A DNA stretch of 45,336 nucleotides, from assembly GCA_900299425.1 (NCBI GenBank), contig OMJU01000036.1, positions 1-45,336 of the forward strand, in the 5' to 3' direction. This stretch comes from Candidatus Rokuibacteriota bacterium (GTDB lineage: Bacteria; Bacteroidota; Bacteroidia; Flavobacteriales; Flavobacteriaceae). The notes beneath the pieces are model-generated. The model was not told where the DNA came from. It made no database searches and saw only the letters and a list, made by a program, of their open reading frames with translations. How positions within the stretch are numbered: position 1 is the stretch's first letter; each line of letters starts with the position of its first letter. Positions 28,577-36,062 of the stretch are shown here, one piece after another. A program made the translations under genes and the position numbers.

Positions 28577-29113
28577 ATGGAAATTTTTCACAACATAAGA
28601 GAGTGGCTCAAAAAAAAGTGGTTGAGTCGGGATTTGGATCAAGCACTTAAAGCGCGCGATAGATCGGGGCTCAATACTAAATGCCGTACCTTAGGTGTTT
28701 TGGTCGATGAAGCAGTGGTACAAGAGTTTGAAGGTCTGTACGACTGGTATGCAGCACTGAATATGGCGCCAAAGGATATTAAGGTATTTACCTATTTAGA
28801 GGTAAAAAAGAAATTACCGACCCTGAGACAGAATCAACTAACCAATACTGATTTTGATTGGCAGGGTCATATTGATAACCCAGGGGCCATAGAATTTATA
28901 GATACTTCGTTCGACGTGCTTTTGGCCTTGTATCGACCGGGCAATGATTTACTGGATTTGGTTGTCGCCAAGAGCAAGAGCAAATTTAAAGTAGGGAGTC
29001 AGGGGCTGAATCAAGAGCTTTTTGATTTGTCATTGGCTGTCGCTCCAGAGCGATTGGCGCTAATGCAAAGTGAATTTGTTAAATACATGGGTATTTTAAA
29101 TAAAAAATTATGA
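28577..29113 (+). CDS. Conserved flavobacterial protein, DUF6913-like
   Basis: 178 aa, soluble, with no signal or membrane segment. It resembles the flavobacterial family DUF6913 found between ligA and dapA; I recognise it from context and general sequence pattern, not from a motif. It begins with an amphipathic basic region (IREWLKKKWLSRDLDQALKARDRSG) and contains PGAIEFIDTSFDVLLALYRPGNDLLDLVVAKSKSKFKVG, which is probably the core fold. It starts 3 nt after ligA and overlaps dapA by 4 nt. Its function is unknown. Confidence 0.75.
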   Translation: MEIFHNIREWLKKKWLSRDLDQALKARDRSGLNTKCRTLGVLVDEAVVQEFEGLYDWYAALNMAPKDIKVFTYLEVKKKLPTLRQNQLTNTDFDWQGHIDNPGAIEFIDTSFDVLLALYRPGNDLLDLVVAKSKSKFKVGSQGLNQELFDLSLAVAPERLALMQSEFVKYMGILNKKL

Positions 29114-29985
29114 AGGAGTTAATCGGAACAGGGGTGGCCCTAATTACGCCTTTTGATCAACAGGGCGCTGTTGATTTTAAAGCCTTGGAACAACTTGTTA
29201 ATTTTCAAATCGAGCAGGGCATTAATTATCTTGTTGTTTTGGGTACAACCGGGGAGAGTGTTACACTTACAAAGTCGGAAAAAGCTGCGGTTTTAGAAAC
29301 AGTGGTCAAAGTCAATGCATCAAGAGTGCCCTTAGTATTAGGGGTTGGGGGCAATGACACACAATCTGTAATAATGGAGTTGCAAAAGGTCAATCCTGCC
29401 GAGATTACGGCTGTACTCTCGGTTTCTCCCATGTATAATAAACCTGCTCAAGCTGGGCTTTTGGCACATTTTTCGGCCGTGGCAAAGGCAAGTCCTGTAC
29501 CCGTGGTATTGTACAACGTACCAGGGCGTACGGCGAGTAATATGGCCCCGAGCACGGTGTTATCCTTAGCACAACAGCCCAATATAATTGGGATTAAAGA
29601 AGCTTCCGGGGATTTGGCTCAGGCCATGGAAATTTTGCGTGCTGCCCCTAAAGATTTTTTAGTCATCTCCGGTGATGACCTCATTGCCTTGCCTATGACA
29701 ATGATGGGTGGCCATGGAGTTATTTCAGTCATCGGACAGGCATATCCAGCTGAATTCAGTCAGATGATTCAGTCAGGGCTGGAGGGAAATACTGATAAAG
29801 CCAAAAAAATCCACTACAGCCTAATGCCGATCATTGACATGATTTTTGAACAAGGAAATCCATCTGGAATCAAAGCATTGCTGAGTATAAAAGGTTTGTG
29901 TAGTAACTCTTTGCGACTGCCACTAGTTGCTGTGGATCAATCCTTAGAACAGCGTATTGAGGCTTTTGCCAAAAAGGCGGATTAA
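29110..29985 (+). CDS. dapA: 4-hydroxy-tetrahydrodipicolinate synthase
   Basis: 291 aa TIM barrel. It condenses pyruvate with aspartate semialdehyde at the branch point to lysine and meso-DAP. Visible active-site parts are GTTGES (45-50), Tyr135 (YNVPGRTASN) and the Schiff-base Lys163 (GIKEASGDL). Its ATG overlaps the preceding gene by 4 nt. It supplies the same pathway as dapF at 15.6 kb. Confidence 0.97.
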   Translation: MKELIGTGVALITPFDQQGAVDFKALEQLVNFQIEQGINYLVVLGTTGESVTLTKSEKAAVLETVVKVNASRVPLVLGVGGNDTQSVIMELQKVNPAEITAVLSVSPMYNKPAQAGLLAHFSAVAKASPVPVVLYNVPGRTASNMAPSTVLSLAQQPNIIGIKEASGDLAQAMEILRAAPKDFLVISGDDLIALPMTMMGGHGVISVIGQAYPAEFSQMIQSGLEGNTDKAKKIHYSLMPIIDMIFEQGNPSGIKALLSIKGLCSNSLRLPLVAVDQSLEQRIEAFAKKAD

Positions 29986-30095
29986 TTGAAATTAAAATTC
30001 AGGGTGTTAAACTTTTTACAAGACTGCCGATAAATATGGGCCAATGGGATATTTTCACTGGCTAAAATTCTTTTTTAATACTGTCATTAATTGTT

Positions 30096-30103
30096 TACTT
30101 TTG
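30096..30103 (+). promoter_or_regulatory. -7 promoter element abutting the bamD start
   Basis: TACTTTTG, a full TAnnTTTG match, ends 4 nt before the bamD ATG, predicting a leaderless transcript for bamD-rpoZ-coaBC. A T-rich stretch lies at -33 but no clean TTG. Confidence 0.5.
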
Positions 30104-30107
30104 CCGG

Positions 30108-30923
30108 ATGAATTGGACCGACCTCAAATTTGCTAGTGTACTTGTTCTGAGTATTTTGCTTTCTGGATGTAGTGAGTATCAAAAACTTTTGCGTTCAGAC
30201 GATACGGCAGCCAAATACACTATGGCGGACTCCTTATACAAGGCCAAAAAGTACAAAAAGGCTTTGCCTTTGATGGAGCAAATTGTTCCTATCTACAGAG
30301 GAAAACCTCAGGCAGAACCACTGATGTATCGTTATGCCAATACCTTTTACAACCTAGAGGACTATTATTTAGCTGGGTACCAATTTGAGCGTTTTGTAGT
30401 CTCGTATCCAAAAAGTGATTCCTTAGAAATGGCGGCCTATAAATCTGCTAAAAGTTATTACGAACTTTCGCCTCGTTTTTCTTTAGATCAAAAAGACACC
30501 TACATTGCCCTAGAAAAATTACAAGGTTTTGTGGACAATTACCCTGATTCTCAATTTCGTGCCCAGTGTAATAATATGGTACAAGAGTTAAAGGTGAAAC
30601 TTGAACAGAAAGATATTGAAACAGCAAAGCAATTCCGACGTATAAGTGATTACAAGGCAGCTATAAAAGCATTTGATAATTTTATACAAGATCATCCAGG
30701 GTCTATTTATCGCCAAGACGCTTATTTTGGTCGTCTTGAAGCGGCCTACGTTTTGGCACAAAACAGTGTGTCGTATCTCGTGAAAGAGCGCCTAGAAATG
30801 GCCAAAAAATATTTTGATAGTTTTATGAAGTATTACAGCAGTAGTGCACAACGCGGTGCTGCGGAAGAAATACTTTTGAAAATTAATACACAATTACAAG
30901 AACAGACTTTATCTACAAATTAA
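30108..30923 (+). CDS. bamD: Outer-membrane assembly lipoprotein BamD
   Basis: 271 aa. Lipoprotein signal with lipobox LSGC at Cys21, followed by five TPR-like repeats (for example AEPLMYRYANTFYNLEDYYLAGYQFERFVVSYPKS). It is the essential accessory lipoprotein of the BAM complex that inserts beta-barrel proteins, including the TonB receptor and T9SS pore, into the outer membrane. It is followed after 12 nt by rpoZ, a pairing that is conserved in Bacteroidota. Confidence 0.95.
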   Translation: MNWTDLKFASVLVLSILLSGCSEYQKLLRSDDTAAKYTMADSLYKAKKYKKALPLMEQIVPIYRGKPQAEPLMYRYANTFYNLEDYYLAGYQFERFVVSYPKSDSLEMAAYKSAKSYYELSPRFSLDQKDTYIALEKLQGFVDNYPDSQFRAQCNNMVQELKVKLEQKDIETAKQFRRISDYKAAIKAFDNFIQDHPGSIYRQDAYFGRLEAAYVLAQNSVSYLVKERLEMAKKYFDSFMKYYSSSAQRGAAEEILLKINTQLQEQTLSTN

Positions 30924-30935
30924 TAAACCAACTCT

Positions 30936-31268
30936 ATGAGTGATATCAGAAATTCGGACGCCCCTGTGAACACCACAACCATTGACAAGAATCAATTGGA
31001 TGCCCCTACAGGAAATATTTATGAGGCGATCTCTATCATCGCCAAGCGTGCCACGCAAATTAATGGTGATATTAAAAAGGAGCTCACTGAGAAATTGGAT
31101 GAGTTCGCTACCTATAACGACAGCCTAGAAGAGATCTTTGAGAACAAGGAACAAATCGAAGTTTCTAAATTCTATGAGCGTCTTCCAAAGCCACATGCTT
31201 TGGCAGTACAAGAGTGGTTGGAGCAAAAAATCTACCATCGTAATACCAAGGACGAGGTAATCGACTAA
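30936..31268 (+). CDS. rpoZ: RNA polymerase omega subunit
   Basis: 110 aa. The core NIYEAISIIAKRATQINGDIKKELTEKL (about residues 28-55) matches the Bacteroidota RpoZ family, in which omega carries a C-terminal extension. Omega binds beta' and aids polymerase assembly. It sits between bamD (12-nt gap) and coaBC (13-nt gap). Confidence 0.9.
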   Translation: MSDIRNSDAPVNTTTIDKNQLDAPTGNIYEAISIIAKRATQINGDIKKELTEKLDEFATYNDSLEEIFENKEQIEVSKFYERLPKPHALAVQEWLEQKIYHRNTKDEVID

Positions 31269-31281
31269 GGGCCTTTAGGCA

Positions 31282-32490
31282 ATGTTAGCGGGGAAGCACA
31301 TTTTGTTGGGAGTTACAGGAGGAATAGCCGCCTATAAAACCCCATCATTGGTGCGCTTACTCAAAAAAGAAGGGGCGCAGGTAAAGGTAGTCATGACCCC
31401 TGATGCTCGAGAATTTGTAGCGCCACTTACGCTTTCCGTATTATCGGAGCATCCTGTTTATTGGACCTTTACTCAGGAGGAGTCACCAGATCAAGGACTT
31501 TGGAACAATCATGTTCATTTGGGGCGGTGGGCCGATTTATTGCTCATTGCGCCGGCTACAGCAAACACTTTGTCGAAAATGGCCAATGGTGCCTGTGACA
31601 ATCTCCTATTGGCAGCTTATCTCTCTGCTGAATGTCCTGTTTATTTTGCCCCCGCTATGGATCTGGACATGCATGAGCATCCCGCGACCCAGGGGACTTT
31701 TGAAAAACTAAAGGAATTCGGTAATATCATTATTCCTTCTGAACACGGGGAACTTGCCAGTGGCCTTGTGGGCCCTGGACGCATGGCAGAGCCAGAAAAT
31801 ATTGTGGCTTTTTTAATCAATGATCTTAAGGCCAAAGCGCCATTGTATGGTAAACGTTATTTGGTTACTGCTGGCCCAACTTTTGAACTGATTGATCCAG
31901 TGCGTTATATCGGTAATTTTTCTAGTGGAAAGATGGGATATGCCATAGCTAATGCTGCTGCCCGTTTAGGCGCTGAGGTTGTACTTGTTTCGGGACCGAC
32001 CAAAGATCTTTCATTGCACCCATCAATTAATAAAATTAGTACTGTAACGGGGTCTGAAATGCTGGAAGCGGTTTTGGGGCTTTACCAGGCACAAGATGTG
32101 GTTATTTTATGTGCTGCAGTCGCGGATTTTAAACCAAAAGAACTCCACGAGCACAAAATAAAAAGTAAAACAGAGTCGTTTTCTATCGAGTTAAGTCCTA
32201 CTGTGGATATCGCTGCTTATTTAGGGCAGGAAAAATTGAACCAAATTTTGGTGGGCTTTGCCCTTGAAACTCAAGACGCATTAATCCATGCAAAAAGCAA
32301 GCTTAAGAAAAAGAATTTAGATTTAATTGTTTTAAATTCGCTGGAGGACCGAGGTGTTGCTTTTGGAGCGGACACCAATAAGATTACGATCATTGACCGC
32401 GATGAAAATGTTCAGGCCTATGATCTTAAGTCTAAGGACTTGGTGGCGGAGGATATCATAGAATACATTAGAAATATTAAAGATGCGTAA
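31282..32490 (+). CDS. coaBC: Bifunctional phosphopantothenoylcysteine decarboxylase / synthetase
   Basis: 402 aa. The flavin-dependent CoaC half has GVTGGIAAYKTPSLVRLL, the His motif NHVHLGRWADLLLIAPATANT and the substrate-clamp PAMDLDMHEHP. The CoaB half begins near residue 190 with TAGPTFELIDPVRYIGNFSSGKMG. It makes 4'-phosphopantetheine from phosphopantothenate and cysteine for coenzyme A; the last enzyme, coaE, is at 41.0 kb. It overlaps porD by 8 nt. Confidence 0.96.
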   Translation: MLAGKHILLGVTGGIAAYKTPSLVRLLKKEGAQVKVVMTPDAREFVAPLTLSVLSEHPVYWTFTQEESPDQGLWNNHVHLGRWADLLLIAPATANTLSKMANGACDNLLLAAYLSAECPVYFAPAMDLDMHEHPATQGTFEKLKEFGNIIIPSEHGELASGLVGPGRMAEPENIVAFLINDLKAKAPLYGKRYLVTAGPTFELIDPVRYIGNFSSGKMGYAIANAAARLGAEVVLVSGPTKDLSLHPSINKISTVTGSEMLEAVLGLYQAQDVVILCAAVADFKPKELHEHKIKSKTESFSIELSPTVDIAAYLGQEKLNQILVGFALETQDALIHAKSKLKKKNLDLIVLNSLEDRGVAFGADTNKITIIDRDENVQAYDLKSKDLVAEDIIEYIRNIKDA

Positions 32491-33373
32491 CATAGTTTTA
32501 CTGGTATTGTTGGGATGTTTTACTTCACTTGTTCAAGGACAAGAACTCAACGCTACAGTGACTATTGACGCTGAACAGACAGGTCAGCCGAACGCTCAGG
32601 TATTTCGGACTTTAAAAGATCAACTTACCGAGTTACTTAACGAAACACAGTGGACCAATCGCACGTTTACCAACCAGGAGCGCATCGATTGCAATTTTAC
32701 CTTGATTCTGCAAAGTTTTGAGTCTACATCCTTCTCAGGAAGTCTGCAGGTTCAATCCTCGAGAACTATTTTTGGTTCGACCTACGACAGCCCTGTTTAT
32801 AATTATAATGACCGACAATTTGTCTTTGAGTATTCAGAGTTTCAACCTTTAGTGTTCAATATCAATAATTTTGATTCCAATCTTGTCTCTATTTTGGCTT
32901 ATCACGTCTATACGATCATTGGACTTGATGCAGACACCTTTTCATTAAATGGAGGAGACCCTTATTTTTCTCAAGCCAGACAAATCGTCAATACAGCCGC
33001 ATCGAGTAATTATCAAGGCTGGAAAGCGGTCGATGGAACTCAATCTCGATATCGATTTAATGACGCGGTATTGTCTAATGTCTATCAGGATTTTAGACAG
33101 GCCATGTACGATTATCACCGCTCAGGTTTAGACCTCATGTCATCGAATTTAAAAAATGGCAAAACTGGGGTTCGTGATGCCGTAATCTTACTAAAAAAAG
33201 TAAATGATCGAAGGCCAAATTCATTTTTGATGCGGACCTTTTTTGACGCCAAAGCCGATGAGATACAACAAATATTTTCGGATGGCCCCGCGATTGAAAT
33301 TACCCAATTGGTTGAAGTCCTCAAGCGTATTGCGCCAACCAAAAGTGATAACTGGAATAAAATAAAACTTTAA
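32483..33373 (+). CDS. porD: Type IX secretion system protein PorD (DUF4835)
   Basis: 296 aa. Signal peptide (about 1-20, ending VQGQ) followed by the DUF4835 body: ELNATVTIDAEQTGQPNAQVFRTLKDQLTELLNETQWT, IDCNFTLIL, YHVYTIIGLDADTFSLNGGDPYFSQA. Members are classified as the T9SS component PorD, a periplasmic or outer-membrane-associated protein whose exact role is unclear. It overlaps coaBC by 8 nt, so it is in the bamD-rpoZ-coaBC operon and links T9SS to outer-membrane assembly. Confidence 0.85.
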   Translation: MRNIVLLVLLGCFTSLVQGQELNATVTIDAEQTGQPNAQVFRTLKDQLTELLNETQWTNRTFTNQERIDCNFTLILQSFESTSFSGSLQVQSSRTIFGSTYDSPVYNYNDRQFVFEYSEFQPLVFNINNFDSNLVSILAYHVYTIIGLDADTFSLNGGDPYFSQARQIVNTAASSNYQGWKAVDGTQSRYRFNDAVLSNVYQDFRQAMYDYHRSGLDLMSSNLKNGKTGVRDAVILLKKVNDRRPNSFLMRTFFDAKADEIQQIFSDGPAIEITQLVEVLKRIAPTKSDNWNKIKL

Positions 33374-33430
33374 ACTTCCGTCAATTAGGAAATTGCTCAG
33401 CAATGCTTTTGATGGTCATAATGGATTTTT

Positions 33431-35083
33431 GTGCTCAAGTCATTAATCATAAAGAATTATGCCTTAATTGAGGACCTTCAAGCCTCTTTTGAAGCTGGTT
33501 TTACCGTTATCACGGGTGAAACGGGTGCGGGAAAGTCTATCTTGCTCGGAGCGCTGGACTTAGTTTTGGGACGTCGTGCAGACATCAAGGTGATGCGCAA
33601 TCCAGAGCAAAAATGCATCGTCGAAGCTCATTTTGATATTTCTGCCTATGGTTTGCAAAGTGTCTTTGAGCATTTAGAATTGGATTATGATCCCACGACT
33701 ATTCTCAGGCGAGAGATTTGGCCCAGCGGCAAGTCAAGGGCTTTTGTCAATGACTCTCCTGTGGGTCTGAACCAAGTCCAAGAGCTCAAGAAGTACCTGG
33801 TTGAGATTCATCATCAAGGCGACACTCATAATTTGGAGAACGAGTCATTTCAGTTGAATTTTATTGATACCATAGCGGGAATTCAGGGTTCAGTAAAAAA
33901 ATACAGGGCAGATTATAAAAAGTGGCAAAAGACCCAATCTAAGTATGAGGATTTGATGCTTCGGCGCCAAAAAGCCTTGCAAGAGGAGGATTATCAAAAA
34001 TTTATTTTAGATGAACTCATAGCGCTCGATCTGGACAAGCTCGATCAGAATGAGCTTGAGCAAAGTCGAAATTTGGCACAAAATCAAGAGCAAATTCAGC
34101 AGGTGGTTCAAGAAGTGAGTGCCCTCATTAGTCAGGACGACCTCGGGGCTTTGGATCAATTGTTTGCCATTCGTCAGCGCATTAATTCAATCGCGAAGGT
34201 CTCTGATGATTTTGTTCAAATGGCCGAGCGGATTGATGGGCTGCGCATTGAACTGCAAGATATTCAAGCGTCGCTAGAGGATCGATTATCTTCTATAGAG
34301 TATGAGCCAGAAGAATTATTGCGCATGGAGCAATTGCTGGATGAGCTCTACAGAGTACAAAGAAAACACGGTGTTCAAACGACGCAGGAACTTATTGACT
34401 TGCGTAATGAACTCTCTCAGAACCTTCAAGATACCAGTGCGCTTGAAGAAAGGATTGAAGAGCTCTCTAGAGCGCTGATTACCATGAAAAAAGATCTGGA
34501 AAAACAAGCGACGCAATTGCATGAAAGTCGCCTAGGTATAATTCCGAACCTCCAGGCTCGCTTGGCGGTTTATTTTAGTGAATTGACGCTACCTGAGGCG
34601 CGGCTGAAATTTAATCTTGAGCGCACTGCGGAGTTAAATTCAAATGGCGGAGTACACTCCTCAATTTTATTTTCTGCAAACAAGGGAATTGATCTGCGCC
34701 CGATAGAAAAAGTGGCCTCTGGTGGCGAAATGAGTCGCGTTACCTTATCTGTCAAAGCTGTTTATACTGAGTATCAACAGCTACCGACCTTGATATTTGA
34801 TGAAATAGATACGGGAATTTCGGGTGATACGGCGCTTAAAATGGCCGAAATTTTGTCGCAAATGAGTGCTCGAGGGCAATTATTTTGCTTGACACACCTC
34901 CCGCAAACCGCCGCAAAAGGGCGTTTTCATAAACGAATCTTCAAGCAGAGTCAAGGAGAAAAAACGCAAACATTCATACAAGACCTTGATGCACAACAGC
35001 GGGTTTTGGAAATTGCACAAATGATTGGCGGTCATGAGCTTACAGATTCAGCCAAAGCCCATGCCCGTCAATTGTTGAATTGA
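33431..35083 (+). CDS. recN: DNA repair protein RecN
   Basis: 550 aa. An SMC-like ATPase: Walker A GETGAGKS (about residues 29-36), a long coiled coil in the middle (about 160-370, rich in Glu, Gln and Leu), an ABC signature VASGGEMSRVTLSVK and Walker B LIFDEIDTGISG. It acts in double-strand-break repair. The start is GTG (MLKSLIIKNYALIEDL, the family N-terminus); no in-frame ATG lies nearby. The fabI promoter begins 2 nt after its stop. Confidence 0.95.
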   Translation: MLKSLIIKNYALIEDLQASFEAGFTVITGETGAGKSILLGALDLVLGRRADIKVMRNPEQKCIVEAHFDISAYGLQSVFEHLELDYDPTTILRREIWPSGKSRAFVNDSPVGLNQVQELKKYLVEIHHQGDTHNLENESFQLNFIDTIAGIQGSVKKYRADYKKWQKTQSKYEDLMLRRQKALQEEDYQKFILDELIALDLDKLDQNELEQSRNLAQNQEQIQQVVQEVSALISQDDLGALDQLFAIRQRINSIAKVSDDFVQMAERIDGLRIELQDIQASLEDRLSSIEYEPEELLRMEQLLDELYRVQRKHGVQTTQELIDLRNELSQNLQDTSALEERIEELSRALITMKKDLEKQATQLHESRLGIIPNLQARLAVYFSELTLPEARLKFNLERTAELNSNGGVHSSILFSANKGIDLRPIEKVASGGEMSRVTLSVKAVYTEYQQLPTLIFDEIDTGISGDTALKMAEILSQMSARGQLFCLTHLPQTAAKGRFHKRIFKQSQGEKTQTFIQDLDAQQRVLEIAQMIGGHELTDSAKAHARQLLN

Positions 35084-35085
35084 GT

Positions 35086-35093
35086 TATATTTG
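35086..35093 (+). promoter_or_regulatory. Probable -7 promoter element of fabI
   Basis: TATATTTG, a full TAnnTTTG match directly after the recN stop and 24 nt before the fabI ATG. The -33 region is inside recN and lacks a clear TTG. Confidence 0.5.
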
Positions 35094-35117
35094 TGGCATT
35101 AACCAATTTTACAATTC

Positions 35118-35933
35118 ATGGCCTATAACTTACTTAAAGGAAAAAAGGGAATTATTTTTGGGGCGCTTGATCCTAATTCAATTGCTTGGAAAACAGCCGA
35201 ACGCGTCCACGAAGAAGGCGGGCAATTTGTGTTGACTAATGCGCCGATTGCTATGCGTATGGGACAGATTGATGCGCTTGCCAAGGCAACCGGCTCTCAA
35301 ATTATTCCGGCAGATGCCACTAGTCTTGATGATTTAAACAATTTAGTCAGTCAATCAATGGAAATTTTAGGAGGGAAGATAGATTTCGTACTCCACTCCA
35401 TTGGGATGTCTGTTAACGTGCGCAAGGGAAAGCATTACACCGATCAAAATTATGATTGGACTCATAAAGGCTGGGATGTTTCTGCAGGATCTTTCCATAA
35501 AACCATGCAGGTGCTCTATAAGCAAGACGCCATGAACGAGTGGGGAAGTATCGTGGCCTTGTCGTATATGGCGGCGCAAAGGGTTTTTCCAGATTACAAT
35601 GACATGGCAGATAACAAGGCGTATCTTGAGTCTATCGCACGCAGCTTTGGTTACTTTTTTGGCCGCGATAAAAAAGTTCGCGTGAATACGATTTCCCAAT
35701 CACCAACGCCAACTACTGCAGGGCAAGGGGTTAAGGGCTTTGATGGATTCATCGCCTATGCAGAAAAAATGTCGCCTTTGGGTAATGCAACCGCATTAGA
35801 TTGCGCCAACTATACGGTGGCTATGTTCAGTGATTTGACTAAACGAGTTACCCTCCAGAACCTTTATAACGACGGTGGATTCTCCAATATGGGTGTCAGT
35901 GATGCGGTGATGGAATATTTTACTCAGGAATAG
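35118..35933 (+). CDS. fabI: Enoyl-[acyl-carrier-protein] reductase FabI
   Basis: 271 aa. NAD-binding begins with GIIFGALDPNSIAW (residues 11-24). The catalytic arrangement typical of FabI is seen with Tyr150 and the Tyr160-x6-Lys167 pair (YNDMADNK). It reduces enoyl-ACP in the last step of each fatty-acid elongation round. It is followed by a strong hairpin terminator. Confidence 0.95.
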   Translation: MAYNLLKGKKGIIFGALDPNSIAWKTAERVHEEGGQFVLTNAPIAMRMGQIDALAKATGSQIIPADATSLDDLNNLVSQSMEILGGKIDFVLHSIGMSVNVRKGKHYTDQNYDWTHKGWDVSAGSFHKTMQVLYKQDAMNEWGSIVALSYMAAQRVFPDYNDMADNKAYLESIARSFGYFFGRDKKVRVNTISQSPTPTTAGQGVKGFDGFIAYAEKMSPLGNATALDCANYTVAMFSDLTKRVTLQNLYNDGGFSNMGVSDAVMEYFTQE

Positions 35934-35960
35934 TGAAGTAATTCATTGCTCGAAAAAATT

Positions 35961-36002
35961 GCGTTTTTAATTGGAATTGGTAGAAATTCCAATTAAAAAC
36001 GC
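35961..36002 (+). terminator. 18-bp perfect inverted repeat: fabI terminator
   Basis: GCGTTTTTAATTGGAATT (35961-35978) is perfectly complementary to 35985-36002, with a 6-nt loop. The stem is A/T-rich and a T-rich stretch follows (TTTGTTAATTTC). On the other strand it is also followed by a T-run, so it could end transcripts in both directions. The right arm ends immediately before the TTTG -33 element of the next gene. Confidence 0.8.
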
Positions 36003-36033
36003 TTTGTTAATTTCAATTTTATAAATACATTTA
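36003..36033 (+). promoter_or_regulatory. Promoter of the 980 aa T9SS protein
   Basis: TTTG (36003-36006), 19 nt, TACATTTA (36026-36033). The -7 element differs from TAnnTTTG only in the last base. The predicted leader is about 25 nt. Confidence 0.6.
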
Positions 36034-36062
36034 CGACTAATAACTAATTTATATCGATAATT

